From Nocardia macrotermitis (GTDB taxonomy: Bacteria > Actinomycetota > Actinomycetes > Mycobacteriales > Mycobacteriaceae), in the NCBI RefSeq assembly GCF_009604405.1, contig NZ_WEGK01000002.1, forward strand, positions 434,001-498,000: 64,000 nucleotides of DNA. Direction: 5' to 3'. The translations under genes were made by a program, and so were the position numbers. The first letter of the stretch is position 1. Each line of letters opens with the position of its first letter. The notes beneath the pieces are model-generated. The model was not told the DNA's origin. It worked only from the letters and a program-made list of their open reading frames with translations, and searched no databases. This document shows, one piece after another, positions 48,491 through 57,264 of the stretch.

Positions 48491-49414
48491 GTGCGCGCTT
48501 CCGGGGCCGATCCGGTCCTCGCCGTGGATGTCGGCGGGACGACGATCAAGGCCGAGATCACCGATGCCGCGGGCGACGTGCTCGGCAGCGGTAGCGTCCC
48601 GACGCCGCCGGGTGCGGCGGCGTTCGACGCGGTGGGTGAGTTGGGTGCTCGGCTGCTCGCGGAACTCCCTGCGGCACAGCGTGATCGGATGATGCGGGCC
48701 GCGGTGATCCTGCCCGGCATCGTGGATCCGGTGCGTTCGCTGGCGGTGTTCAGCAGTAACGTCGGGTGGCGGGATGTGAAGGTGGGCAACCGGTTTCGCG
48801 ATCGCTGGAATATGCCGGTGCTGATCGAACACGACGTCGCGGTGGCGGGCTGGGCCGAATGGCGGTTCGGCGCCGGACGCGGCTGTGACGACGTGTGCGT
48901 GCTGATTCTCGGGACGGGAATCAGCGGCACGCTGTCGGTCGGCGGGCGGCTGGTGCGCGGTGCGGCCGGTCAGTCCGGGGAGTACGGGCATATCCCGGTG
49001 CGGCACCGCGACGGGTTGCGTTGTCCGTGCGGGAATGTCGGCTGTGTGGAGACGATCGCCTCGGGTGCGGCGATCGCGCGCGCCTACACCGCGCGCACCG
49101 GCCGCGAAATACCCGGCGCGGAAACGGTTTTCGAGGTCATGGACCGTGATCCGGAGGCGCGGGCGGTGATCGCGGACGCCATCGACGCGCTCGCCGAAGG
49201 GCTGTTCGGCGTCATCCACGCGACCTGTCCGGAACTGATCGTGCTCGGCGGCGGCCTGGCGCGCGCGGGCGCGGTGCTCAGCGACGCGCTCCAGGATCGG
49301 CTGCACGAACTGCTGTACGTGGCACCGGCTCCACGAGTGGTCCTCGGCGAATTCGGGGTGCGCGCCGGGCTGGTCGGGGCCGCCCGATACGCCCGATCCG
49401 GCACGCTGGAATGA
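48491..49414 (+). CDS. ROK-family sugar kinase
   Basis: The 307-residue protein has the ROK ATP site VLAVDVGGTTIKAEITDAAG, the catalytic Asp in LIEHDVAVAGWAEWRFGAG, the ROK ExGH motif (SGEYGHIPV) and the zinc-binding CPCGNVGCVETIASG. It phosphorylates hexoses or N-acetylhexosamines. It starts at GTG, 2 bp after the SIS gene. Here it would make GlcNAc-6-P or GalNAc-6-P for the deacetylase. Confidence 0.88.
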   Translation: MRASGADPVLAVDVGGTTIKAEITDAAGDVLGSGSVPTPPGAAAFDAVGELGARLLAELPAAQRDRMMRAAVILPGIVDPVRSLAVFSSNVGWRDVKVGNRFRDRWNMPVLIEHDVAVAGWAEWRFGAGRGCDDVCVLILGTGISGTLSVGGRLVRGAAGQSGEYGHIPVRHRDGLRCPCGNVGCVETIASGAAIARAYTARTGREIPGAETVFEVMDRDPEARAVIADAIDALAEGLFGVIHATCPELIVLGGGLARAGAVLSDALQDRLHELLYVAPAPRVVLGEFGVRAGLVGAARYARSGTLE

Positions 49415-49541
49415 ACGACCGGCGCGGTTGTCCCGGTTGAATTTGCCGAATGGTTGCGGCATGGGGAGTCCGGGCGGGTACGGTTCGAGCGCGGGCATCG
49501 AGACAGCGGGTGCGCGAGTGCGTGATGGACGAGGTGATGGT

Positions 49542-50693
49542 GTGAACCGAGAGCCGCAGACCCGGCTGCGGGGCCGGATCGTCGCGGCGTCGAATACTTT
49601 CGACGACGGCGTTGTCACGTTCCGAGGCGAGCGGATCGTCGCGGTGGAATCCTTCGCGTCCTGGACCGCCGCCCATCCGGACCTCGCGCCGCCGCCCTTC
49701 GCCGGGACGCTGATTCCCGGGCTCGTCGATATCCACAATCACGGCGGATTCGGGCACCGCTTCGATACCACCGATCCCGGCGAGGCGCGCGGCGCGGCCG
49801 AATACCACCTGCGCAACGGGACGACGACGGTGCTGGCCGGGATCGTCACGGCCGCGCCGGAGGATATGGTCGCGCAGACCGCGACGCTGAGCGGGCTGGC
49901 CGCCGACGGGGTGATCGCGGGTGTGCACGCCGAGGGGCCGTTCCTGTCGGAGATGCGGTGCGGTGCACAGGATCCGCGGTATCTGCTGGATCCGGATCCG
50001 GTGCTGATCGATCGGCTGCTCGCGGCCGCGGACGGGCGCCTGCGGGTGATGACGCTGGCTCCGGAACGTCCCGGATTCGCTGCGGCGGCCGCGCAACTCG
50101 CCGCGAACGGTGTCGTCGTCGCATTGGGGCACAGTGACGCGGGCTACCGAGAATTCCGGGAAGCATTGTCGCCCAAGGGATTCGGCACACTCGTCACGCA
50201 TCTGGCGAACGGTATGCCGCCACTGCACCACCGCACCCCGGGCCCCGTCGCCGCCGCGCTGGTGGCCGCCGCACACGGTGACGCGGTGGTGGAATTGATC
50301 GGCGACGGAGTGCACGTGGACGTCGGATTCGGCGCGCTGGCCTTCGCGACCGCGCGCGGGAGTGTGGCGTTGATCACCGACGCGATGCAGGCGGCCGGAC
50401 TGCCCGACGGGGAGTACCGGCTCGGCCCGCAGGCGGTACGGGTGCGCGACGGGGTGGCGCGGGTGGCGAGCGGATCGATCGCCGGGGGGACGTCGACGCT
50501 GTTGGACTGTGTGCGATGGGCGGTGCGGGAGTGTGGCGTCGCGCTGCCCGATGCGGTGCGGGCGGCGACCGCCACCCCGGCCGCGGCGGCGGGCCTGGAC
50601 GATGTGGGTGATCTGCGTCCCGGATGTAATGCCGACATCCTGATACTCGACGAGGACATGGGGTTGCGTCGAACCCTGCGACGAGGAAGGTAG
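49542..50693 (+). CDS. nagA: N-acetylhexosamine-6-phosphate deacetylase
   Basis: The 383-residue amidohydrolase has LIPGLVDIHNHGGFGHRF (metal histidines), GVHAEGPFLSEMRCGAQDPR (Glu ligand), ALGHSDAGY, THLANGMPPLHHR and ITDAMQAAGLPDGEY (catalytic Asp). It removes the acetyl group from GlcNAc-6-P (NagA) or GalNAc-6-P (AgaA). GTG 49542 follows GACGAGGTG. Whether it is NagA or AgaA cannot be decided from sequence; the neighbours favour the galacto route. Confidence 0.88.
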   Translation: MNREPQTRLRGRIVAASNTFDDGVVTFRGERIVAVESFASWTAAHPDLAPPPFAGTLIPGLVDIHNHGGFGHRFDTTDPGEARGAAEYHLRNGTTTVLAGIVTAAPEDMVAQTATLSGLAADGVIAGVHAEGPFLSEMRCGAQDPRYLLDPDPVLIDRLLAAADGRLRVMTLAPERPGFAAAAAQLAANGVVVALGHSDAGYREFREALSPKGFGTLVTHLANGMPPLHHRTPGPVAAALVAAAHGDAVVELIGDGVHVDVGFGALAFATARGSVALITDAMQAAGLPDGEYRLGPQAVRVRDGVARVASGSIAGGTSTLLDCVRWAVRECGVALPDAVRAATATPAAAAGLDDVGDLRPGCNADILILDEDMGLRRTLRRGR

Positions 50694-50698
50694 TTGAC

Positions 50699-51634
50699 GT
50701 GATCCTGACCGTGACCATGAACCCCGCCTACGACATGACCTATCGCGTGGAGCGTTTCGAGCGGGGCCGGGAGCATCGTGTGCTGTCGGTCGAGCAGCGC
50801 ATCGGCGGTAAGGGGATCAACGTCTCGCGGGTGCTCAATCAGCTGGGAAAGTATTCGCGGGCAACGGGTTTCGCCGATCACATGTTCTCCGCGACGGCCG
50901 AGCTGGAACTGCCGGTGGATTTCGTGCACGCGCTGCCCTGGATCCGGCGGACCGTGGTCATCAGCGAATCCGGGGACGGGACGGCCACCTCGCTGTGGGA
51001 GCCGGGCGCGCGGCTGAACGAACCGTATGCGGTCGACCAGTTGAAGGTCCGGGTCGCGGGCATGCTGAACGATTCCGGCGGGATGGTGGTGTCCGGATCG
51101 CTGCCCGGCGGCGTGTCGGACGGGATTCCGGCGGAGTTGGCGCGGGTCGCGCTCGCGGCCGGGGTGCCCACCATCTGCGATGTGGACGGGCGGGCGCTGG
51201 AGTTGGCCGCCGAGGTGCCCGGCATCGTGCTCATGCCCAATCGGGACGAGCTCGAGCGCCTGACCGGATCGCCCGCGGGCAGTCCGGAGGAGGTGGTGGC
51301 CGCGGTGCGGCCGCTGATCGAGAGCGGGGTGCGGGCGGTGGTCGCCACCCGCGGTGTCGAGGGCCTGGTGGCGGTGACCGCGTCCGGGGCCTGGGCGGCG
51401 GCGTCGCCCGAGCCCATGGCGGGTAATCCCACCGGCGCGGGTGATGCCGCGGCGGCCGCCGTGATCGCCGGACTCGCCGCCGCGGCCGAACCCGACTGGG
51501 CCGCGCTGGTGGCCGACGCCGTCGCGACTTCCGCTGCGGCCGTGGTGATTCCGGTCGCCGGGGAGATCGATCGGGCGTTGCGGGAGCGGCTCGCGCCGGA
51601 CATCGTCGTCACCGAGATCAAGGACGAGTCATGA
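50699..51634 (+). CDS. 1-phosphofructokinase-family hexose kinase (tagatose-6-phosphate kinase-like)
   Basis: The 311-residue PfkB-type kinase has ILTVTMNPAYDMTYRVERFE, RIGGKGINVSRVLNQLG and the anion hole NPTGAGDAAAAAVIAGLA (catalytic Asp). Members of the subfamily phosphorylate fructose-1-P or tagatose-6-P. It begins 5 bp after nagA (GTG) and overlaps the aldolase start by 4 nt. Together these make tagatose-1,6-bisphosphate the likely product. Confidence 0.87.
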   Translation: MILTVTMNPAYDMTYRVERFERGREHRVLSVEQRIGGKGINVSRVLNQLGKYSRATGFADHMFSATAELELPVDFVHALPWIRRTVVISESGDGTATSLWEPGARLNEPYAVDQLKVRVAGMLNDSGGMVVSGSLPGGVSDGIPAELARVALAAGVPTICDVDGRALELAAEVPGIVLMPNRDELERLTGSPAGSPEEVVAAVRPLIESGVRAVVATRGVEGLVAVTASGAWAAASPEPMAGNPTGAGDAAAAAVIAGLAAAAEPDWAALVADAVATSAAAVVIPVAGEIDRALRERLAPDIVVTEIKDES

Positions 51635-52464
51635 GCCTGACCACTGTTCCGGAACTGCTCGCCGCTGCCGAACCGGGTGGGTTGGGTGCGTTCAACGTGA
51701 TCGCGCTGGAGCACGCCGAGGCGATCGCGGCGGCGGCCGAGGCGGCGGAACGTCCTGCGATACTACAGATTTCGGAGAACACCGTGCGTTATCACGGTGG
51801 ATTGCGGCCGTTGACGCGCGCGTGCTTGCAGATCGCGCAGGACAGTACGGCCGCGCTCGCGGTGCATCTGGATCACGCGACCTCACACGAATTGATCAGG
51901 GCCGCGGTCGAAGTCGGTGTGCGGTCGGTGATGTACGACGGGTCGCGGCTGGATTACGACGAAAATGTCCGCAGCACAGCGGAAATCGCGGCCTGGTGCC
52001 GGGAGCGCGGGGTTTTCGCCGAGGCGGAACTGGGCGAGGTGGGCGGTAAGGACGGTGCGCACGCGCCGGGCGTGCGCACCGATCCGGACGAGGCGGTGGA
52101 ATTCGTCGCGGCCACCGGGGTGGACGCGCTGGCCGTCGCGGTGGGGTCCTCGCATGCCATGCACACCAGGGACGCGGTGCTCGACGACGAGCTGATCGCC
52201 CGGCTGGCCGCGAAAGTGCCTGTGCCCCTTGTGCTGCACGGCTCGTCAGGAGTGCCCGACGCCGGATTGCGTTCCGCGGTGCGCGCGGGCATGCGCAAGC
52301 TCAATATCGCGACCCGGCTGAATATCGTGCTGGCACAGTCGGTTCGAGCGGAACTCTCGGCGAACCCGGAGTTGTCCGACCCGCGCCGCTACCTCGGCCC
52401 CGGCCGTCACGCCGTGCAGCAGGAGATCGAACATCTGCTGCGCGTGCTCGGTCCGGTGTCCTGA
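51631..52464 (+). CDS. Class II ketose-bisphosphate aldolase (tagatose-bisphosphate aldolase-like)
   Basis: The 277-residue zinc aldolase has LGAFNVIALEHAEAIAAAAE, the zinc pair in ALAVHLDHATSHELI and VLHGSSGVPDAGLRSAV, VMYDGSRLDYDENV and ELGEVGGKDGAH. It splits fructose- or tagatose-1,6-bisphosphate into glyceraldehyde-3-P and DHAP, feeding glycolysis. It overlaps the kinase gene (ATGA) and ends the operon. A GatY/KbaY role is most likely. Confidence 0.88.
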   Translation: MSLTTVPELLAAAEPGGLGAFNVIALEHAEAIAAAAEAAERPAILQISENTVRYHGGLRPLTRACLQIAQDSTAALAVHLDHATSHELIRAAVEVGVRSVMYDGSRLDYDENVRSTAEIAAWCRERGVFAEAELGEVGGKDGAHAPGVRTDPDEAVEFVAATGVDALAVAVGSSHAMHTRDAVLDDELIARLAAKVPVPLVLHGSSGVPDAGLRSAVRAGMRKLNIATRLNIVLAQSVRAELSANPELSDPRRYLGPGRHAVQQEIEHLLRVLGPVS

Positions 52465-52491
52465 TCCGGGAGATCGAAGTCCCAGGTCGGG

Positions 52492-52605
52492 CAGGGTGGT
52501 TGTCGCCGGAGGATCAGCGGCCCGAAATCACCATGCTCCCGCGTTGGCCAGGGTGGTCCGTTGCCGCCGGAGGATCAGCGGCCCGAAATCACCCATGCCC
52601 CCGCC
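52492..52605. repeat. Two-copy direct repeat after the aldolase gene
   Basis: cgccggaggatcagcggccc plus gaaatcacc occurs at 52504-52532 and again at 52565-52593, each preceded by cagggtggt. About 50 bp is shared. No function is evident. Confidence 0.7.
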
Positions 52606-52671
52606 GCTTGGTGTGGCCGCCTCGGGAAAGCGCCGGTGGTTGTGGTCGGTACAACTGGGCGGCGGCGGGGA

Positions 52672-53508
52672 TCATCGACTCTCGCCGAGACCATCCAGTG
52701 CGCGAATATCCTTGTCGCCGAGTAGATCCGCATCATCGGGCACGTTCGATGAGCTGTCGGGACGCCGAGCGGCGACGGCGATCAGCGCGACCATCGGGAT
52801 CGTCACCGCCAGGGTGACCCAGCCGGTGCCCAGGCGCAGGCCGTCCGAGCGGTCGGAGGCGAGCCAGTCGGTGGCCGAGGCGCCCAGCGGCCTGGTCACG
52901 ATGTAGGACGCCCAGAAGGCCGGGATCGCGCCGAGTCCGGCCCAGCGGTGCGCGACCGCGGGTATCGCGATGACCACCGCGAACAGCACGGTCGACGCGA
53001 GGTAGCCGAAGTGCAGTTTGCCCGCGGTGAGGTCTCCGGCTGCGGTGCCCAGGGCGAAGGTGATCATGACCGTCGCCCAGTAGAACGCCTCCCGCCGCCG
53101 GGTGGTGATGCTGTGCACCGACAGCGTCTTCTCGCACCCGTACCAGACCGCGAAGATCACCCCGAGCAGCACCAGGAACCCGATCGTGGTGACCTGCAAC
53201 GGCACGCCCAAGCCGAAATCGACGATATCGGCCACCATCGTCCCGAAGATGCTGACCATCACCACGGCCGTCCAATAGATCCACGCGACATAACGCCTAC
53301 TGCGGAACTGCACCACCAGCGCGACGATCAGCGCCACCCCGGCCCCGCCCACCGCGAGCTCCGGCGGCAGCTTCGAAACCAGGAAATCGGAGAACGTCTC
53401 ACCCATCCCCGTCGAGAGCACCTTGATCACCCAGAACAACACGGTGATCTCGGGAACCTTGGTTGCGAGCGCCCGCGCGGGCGAAATGCCAACCGGCACA
53501 GGATTCAT
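52672..53508 (-). CDS. Multi-pass membrane protein (COG4705-like)
   Basis: The 278-residue protein has about eight hydrophobic helices. It opens VPEITVLFWVIKVLSTGMGE and continues with FLVSKLPPELAVGGAG, VADIVDFGLGVPLQVTTIGF and YWATVMITFALGTAAGDLTA, repeating a ...KxLSTGMGE/ALGTAAGDL pattern that suggests internal duplication. COG4705-type proteins are of unknown function. The last 40 residues are soluble and charged (SSSNVPDDADLLGDKDIRAL). ATG 53508 is the first Met of the conserved part. Confidence 0.78.
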   Translation of the reverse strand: MNPVPVGISPARALATKVPEITVLFWVIKVLSTGMGETFSDFLVSKLPPELAVGGAGVALIVALVVQFRSRRYVAWIYWTAVVMVSIFGTMVADIVDFGLGVPLQVTTIGFLVLLGVIFAVWYGCEKTLSVHSITTRRREAFYWATVMITFALGTAAGDLTAGKLHFGYLASTVLFAVVIAIPAVAHRWAGLGAIPAFWASYIVTRPLGASATDWLASDRSDGLRLGTGWVTLAVTIPMVALIAVAARRPDSSSNVPDDADLLGDKDIRALDGLGESR

Positions 53509-53847
53509 CACACCCCGCACCGTGCCCCACCAGCACTGAGATTTCACTGAGAGCGCCCTGGGTGGAGTTCCCAGGAATGGTCGACGACTCCGCCTCGGTT
53601 CGGTGAAATCGCTGTTCCTGCGGCAACGAGATCGCACGGCAGCGCGAAGGCGCCGCGGGATGTGATCGATCACCACGACTCGCAGCGTCGAAGATGCGTA
53701 CGGTGGGCGAGCAGTTGTGCGGGAGCGTCGAATCGGCTGTGTGCCGGGAGGTTGATGGCGCGTCGCTCGGATGTCGCTGGGGTGCGGCGGTAGGGTTCGC
53801 CTCGGATTCGCTGTGGTGAGAGTCGATCCTGCTGGATGGGAGAGATG
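53509..53847. other. Intergenic region between divergent membrane-protein genes
   Basis: 339 bp without a gene. There is a small hairpin (cctgggtggagttcccagg, about 53558). Otherwise there is no obvious motif. It should contain both promoters. Confidence 0.4.
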
Positions 53848-54231
53848 ATGTCCGACAAGGGGATTGCGGCGGGGGAGGGGTTTTCGATGCCGGGGACCGT
53901 GCGGGTGGCGCGGGTGGTGGCGTGGGGGATGGCGGTGATCGGGCTGGTGTGTGTGGCCTCGGCGGGGTGGCTGTTCGGGGCGCGGTCGGCGGGGATCACG
54001 GCGGTGTACTTCGTGCCGAGTTGGCTGCTGGGGTTGCTGGCCTTCGCGTTCGGGGCGGTGGGGGACGGGATTCGGATCTGCGCGGTGCTGCTGGCCGTGC
54101 TGAACATGCTGTGGACCGTGCCGTCGATTCCGGCGGGGCATCCGCCCGGGTGGCTGGGGCCGCTGAGTGCGATCGTGCTGGTGGTACTGCTGTTCCGGCG
54201 GTCGGCGCGGGCCTGGTTCACCGGGCAGTGA
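53848..54231 (+). CDS. Small multi-pass membrane protein
   Basis: 127 residues with four hydrophobic helices (VVAWGMAVIGLVCVASAGWL, ITAVYFVPSWLLGLLAFAFG, ICAVLLAVLNMLWTVPSI, LGPLSAIVLVVLLF) and a basic end (RRSARAWFTGQ). Similar small proteins are common in Nocardia; function unknown. GGGAGAG precedes; ATG 53836 and ATG 53845 are alternative starts. It is convergent with xdhC, ending 23 bp before that gene's stop. Confidence 0.7.
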   Translation: MSDKGIAAGEGFSMPGTVRVARVVAWGMAVIGLVCVASAGWLFGARSAGITAVYFVPSWLLGLLAFAFGAVGDGIRICAVLLAVLNMLWTVPSIPAGHPPGWLGPLSAIVLVVLLFRRSARAWFTGQ

Positions 54232-54254
54232 GCCGCGATATCAGGTGTTCGGGA

Positions 54255-55250
54255 TCAGGTCAGCGCGGGAAACGGGCCGGTGTGATGCGACGGGGTGCGG
54301 GCGCGCACGGCCAGGATTTCGGCGGCGATCGCGACGGCCGTCTCCATCGGCGTACTCGCACCCAGATCCAGGCCCGCGGGGGTGTACAGCCTGGTGAGGG
54401 TGTCGGTGTCGAAACCCTCCGAGTGCAGGGCCGCCAGCCGCTGATCGTGCGCGGGGCCGACGCCGAGCGCGCCCAGATAACCGAATTCGGGGAGCTGGAG
54501 TGCGGAGGTGAGCAGCGGGATCTCGAATTTCGGATCCTGCGTGACCGTGACCAGGGCCGTGCGGTAGTCGATCAACCCGGCCGCGGCCTGCGCCTCGAGG
54601 TAGCGGTGCGGCCAGTCGACGATCACCTCGGCACCCGGGAAGGACTGATCGGCGGCGAACCGCTGCCGGGCGTCGCACACCGTGACGCGGTAGCCCAGCT
54701 GTCTGCCCTGAACGCACAGCGCGGCGGCGAATGCGTTGGCGCCGAAGATGATCAGGCGTGGCGCGGCGGCGAACGAGCAGCAGAACACATCGGATTCGGG
54801 CAGTGCGACCAGTTCGGTGTTGTGCCGCCGGTCGGTCACCAGATGCTGACCGATCACCGTCGGATCCGAATGCCACACCACCGTGAACACCGTCACCGGT
54901 TTGAACCCGGCGAGATCCTGTGCGACGGCCGGAAATTCGGGAAAGTCGTTGCGGGAGAACGGTTCCACGAACACATCGATGGTGCCGCAGTCGGCGCTGT
55001 CCATGCCGGTGTTCGGGTCGAAACGCTGTAATTCCTTGCGGCCGGAACGCGCCGAATGGATCGCCGCGTCGTAGATGGCGCTCTCGTAACAGCCGTCGGA
55101 GACCGAACCGAAGACGCGTCCGTCCGGATCCACGAGCATCGCCGAACCGATCGGCATGGGCGCCGGACCGAACGTCCGGACCAGGGTCGCCATGGCACCG
55201 ATACGCCCGGAATGCCACACCCGCAGTAGGTCATCGACGATGTCGCGCAT
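54255..55250 (-). CDS. XdhC/CoxI-family protein
   Basis: The 331-residue protein has the XdhC N-domain (LVRTFGPAPMPIGSAMLVDP, GSVSDGCYESAIYDAA) and the C-terminal NAD-binding XdhC_C domain (RLIIFGANAFAAALCVQGRQ, TVTQDPKFEIPLL, YLGALGVGPAHDQRLAAL). XdhC proteins insert sulfurated molybdenum cofactor into xanthine dehydrogenase-type enzymes. It follows a MocA-like nucleotidyltransferase by 13 bp. No molybdenum hydroxylase gene is in the window. Confidence 0.88.
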   Translation of the reverse strand: MRDIVDDLLRVWHSGRIGAMATLVRTFGPAPMPIGSAMLVDPDGRVFGSVSDGCYESAIYDAAIHSARSGRKELQRFDPNTGMDSADCGTIDVFVEPFSRNDFPEFPAVAQDLAGFKPVTVFTVVWHSDPTVIGQHLVTDRRHNTELVALPESDVFCCSFAAAPRLIIFGANAFAAALCVQGRQLGYRVTVCDARQRFAADQSFPGAEVIVDWPHRYLEAQAAAGLIDYRTALVTVTQDPKFEIPLLTSALQLPEFGYLGALGVGPAHDQRLAALHSEGFDTDTLTRLYTPAGLDLGASTPMETAVAIAAEILAVRARTPSHHTGPFPALT

Positions 55251-55263
55251 CACAAGCTCCCGA

Positions 55264-55881
55264 TCAGCGTGCGCGAGTGGGCGGATAGTCGTGGTCACGT
55301 CCCGTCGCCAGATCGTCACACCTGACGGCCACAATATCCGGTCTACTGACCAGAAACTCCCTGGCTCCGGAATTTCCTTGTGCGGCCTTGATCACCGCCG
55401 CCCAGTGCTTGTGATATAGCACAACCGGATGACCGGGCCGGTCGTGAAAGGTCGCGCGCGCCAACCCACTAGGCGCCCTCCGCGCGGCCCCCAACACCCG
55501 CGCGACGACATCCGCACCGACGTCCGGAGTATCGACCGGCATGATCGCCACATACTCGGCCGCATCCTCCGCATCCGCCACCGCCCGCAATCCCGCCCGC
55601 AGCGAAGCCCCCACCCCCACCGCCCAGTCCGCGGCCCAAACCGGTTGCGCGCCTTCGGGTATGGCAATAGCCGGAGATTCGCACACCCACCACCCACTCG
55701 CATCTCGCCGCGCCGGCCCCGTAGCCCCCAACACCACATACACCCGCCCACATCCCCCCTCCGCCAACGCCGCCACGGCCCCCCGCAACCACTCCCCACC
55801 CTCCGCCAACACCTTCGGCCGTCCATACCGCCGCCCGGCCCCACCCGCCAGCAGAATCCCGTCACACCGCCCTTCACTCAC
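55264..55881 (-). CDS. Molybdenum-cofactor nucleotidyltransferase-like protein (MocA type)
   Basis: The 205-residue protein has the nucleotidyltransferase signature GILLAGGAGRRYGRPKVLAE, VVLGATG, AIMPVDTPDVGADVVARVL (metal Asp) and RPGHPVVLYHKHW. MocA adds CMP to molybdopterin. GTG 55881 is chosen at the conserved N-terminus. It is coupled to xdhC; the pair probably matures a molybdoenzyme encoded elsewhere. Confidence 0.82.
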   Translation of the reverse strand: MSEGRCDGILLAGGAGRRYGRPKVLAEGGEWLRGAVAALAEGGCGRVYVVLGATGPARRDASGWWVCESPAIAIPEGAQPVWAADWAVGVGASLRAGLRAVADAEDAAEYVAIMPVDTPDVGADVVARVLGAARRAPSGLARATFHDRPGHPVVLYHKHWAAVIKAAQGNSGAREFLVSRPDIVAVRCDDLATGRDHDYPPTRAR

Positions 55882-56608
55882 CCCGCCGAGAGTAACCTCG
55901 CCCCCGCCTCTCCGCCGCCCCGAACACAACCACCCCACAGCCTCCACCCAGAACCCCGAATACAACCGCTACGTGCGTTCCGAACCCCGGATCCCCCTCG
56001 GCACCCCGAGCGCGGTCGGCTCACAGCACCACCGCCATACCCACACCACTACGGCGCAATCCGAGCCCGGACCGCCGCCACAACCTCCACCGCCGCGCCA
56101 GGAACCCACTCCGCGAACACAACCGCCGCGTGCGTCCAACACCACCTCCGCAGCCCCGAATCCGGTCGGCCCACAGCACCGCCGTCATGCCCAGGCTGCT
56201 TCAGCAGTTACGGCGCGATCCGAGCCCGGACCGCCACCACAACCTCCGCCGCCACCCATGGTCGGCTCACAACGCCGATGCCATATCGGCAGCGGAGTCG
56301 CTGTCGTGGGCACGGTCCCGGGGTATCGCCGCGAACATCTTCGCGGCTCCTGCCGCCGGATCCCGTCACCATGGGTGCGACCGAGGCGTGCGGTCCCGGC
56401 GTCGAATCGCCAACGCGCCCCTCCACTGTCTCCGTGCCTGGTCGGCGCACAACGTCGATGCCGTGTCGCGGTTGGTTCCGTCGTTGTGGGCAGTCCACGA
56501 CGAGCGTCGCTCTCGACGTTCTTGTCCGCTCCTGACCGAAGGCGATGTGCGGAGCCTGCCCGCGCTCGGAGGGTGGGTGACCGCGTACCCGCCGCCGCTG
56601 GTCGAGGG
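55882..56608. repeat. Non-coding region with a degenerate repeat array
   Basis: 727 bp rich in CCACC/CGCCG. A motif ggtcggc(n)caca(n)c followed by gccgtgatgcc-like sequence recurs at about 56018, 56163, 56264 and 56440. The first two copies are followed by the shared tacggcgc(a/g)atccgagccc and ggaccgcc(g/a)ccacaacctc. Open frames exist on the plus strand but are Pro/Arg-rich with no start context, and I do not consider them genes. Confidence 0.55.
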
Positions 56609-57127
56609 TCAGATGAGGCTGCCGTCGTGGCAGCTGCCGCTGGAGCGCCAGGTGGGGGCGGGGCGGGTTTCGAGGGGGTGGAAGGTCCAGTCGGTGATGG
56701 GGGAGATGGCTTTCCAGTAGGTGCGGCCGTCGTTGTGGCGGACTGCTTGAAATATGTCTTCGGTGCCTTCGATGAGTTGGTTGCCTACGCAGTGGTCGGT
56801 GTAGCTGGTGCCGGGTTGGTGGGCGCCGGGGCTGAAGGTGTCGGTGGGGTCGGCGTGGGCTCCCGGGTTGGCGACCGTGCTGGGCAGGGTTGTTCTCGCG
56901 GTGCGGGACCAGCTCGGTGCGCCGCGGTTGTCGGTGCCGCAGCGGAAGGTCCAGCCGCCCGCGTGGATGTTCGCGCCCCGGTCGTGGGCGGTGCCGGCCC
57001 ACAGGCAGCTCGCGGATCGCGATGCCGGTGTGCGTTCCGCGGCTTCGGCGGTGCCGGTCCCGAGGGCGAGACCGCCTGCTGCCAGGGCGGTGATGGCCGA
57101 GAAGGTGAGTGTTGCTGATCGTGTCAT
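56609..57127 (-). CDS. Secreted protein of unknown function
   Basis: 172 residues beginning with a signal peptide (MTRSATLTFSAITALAAGGL, ...TAEA|AE, cleavage near residue 30). The mature part has four Cys (SCLWAG, FRCGTDNRG, DHCVGNQ, GSCHDGS) and several Trp, and ends GSCHDGSLI. No catalytic motif is recognised. It is alone on the minus strand between the repeat array and the lipase. Confidence 0.7.
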   Translation of the reverse strand: MTRSATLTFSAITALAAGGLALGTGTAEAAERTPASRSASCLWAGTAHDRGANIHAGGWTFRCGTDNRGAPSWSRTARTTLPSTVANPGAHADPTDTFSPGAHQPGTSYTDHCVGNQLIEGTEDIFQAVRHNDGRTYWKAISPITDWTFHPLETRPAPTWRSSGSCHDGSLI

Positions 57128-57208
57128 GGCCGCCTCGATATCAACTTTGGTAAAGAGTAGGTAATGTGATTGCCAAGCGTACATGAAAGTCTTGTGACAC
57201 AACGAAAA

Positions 57209-57244
57209 AGGCGGTGCGCACCGGACATCCGGCACACACCGCCT
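57209..57244 (-). terminator. Rho-independent terminator of the lipase gene
   Basis: On the minus strand aggcggtg...caccgcct with inner ccgg/ccgg is followed by a run of five T (aaaaa at 57205-57209 on the plus strand). It lies 20 bp after the lipase stop. Confidence 0.85.
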
Positions 57245-57264
57245 CGACTGCGGTCGGCGCGAAC

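Noticed and set aside
55541..57118. Proline-rich plus-strand frame of 525 codons
   Set aside because: It crosses the secreted-protein gene on the minus strand and has no ribosome site or domain. It arises from CCxCCx-rich sequence.
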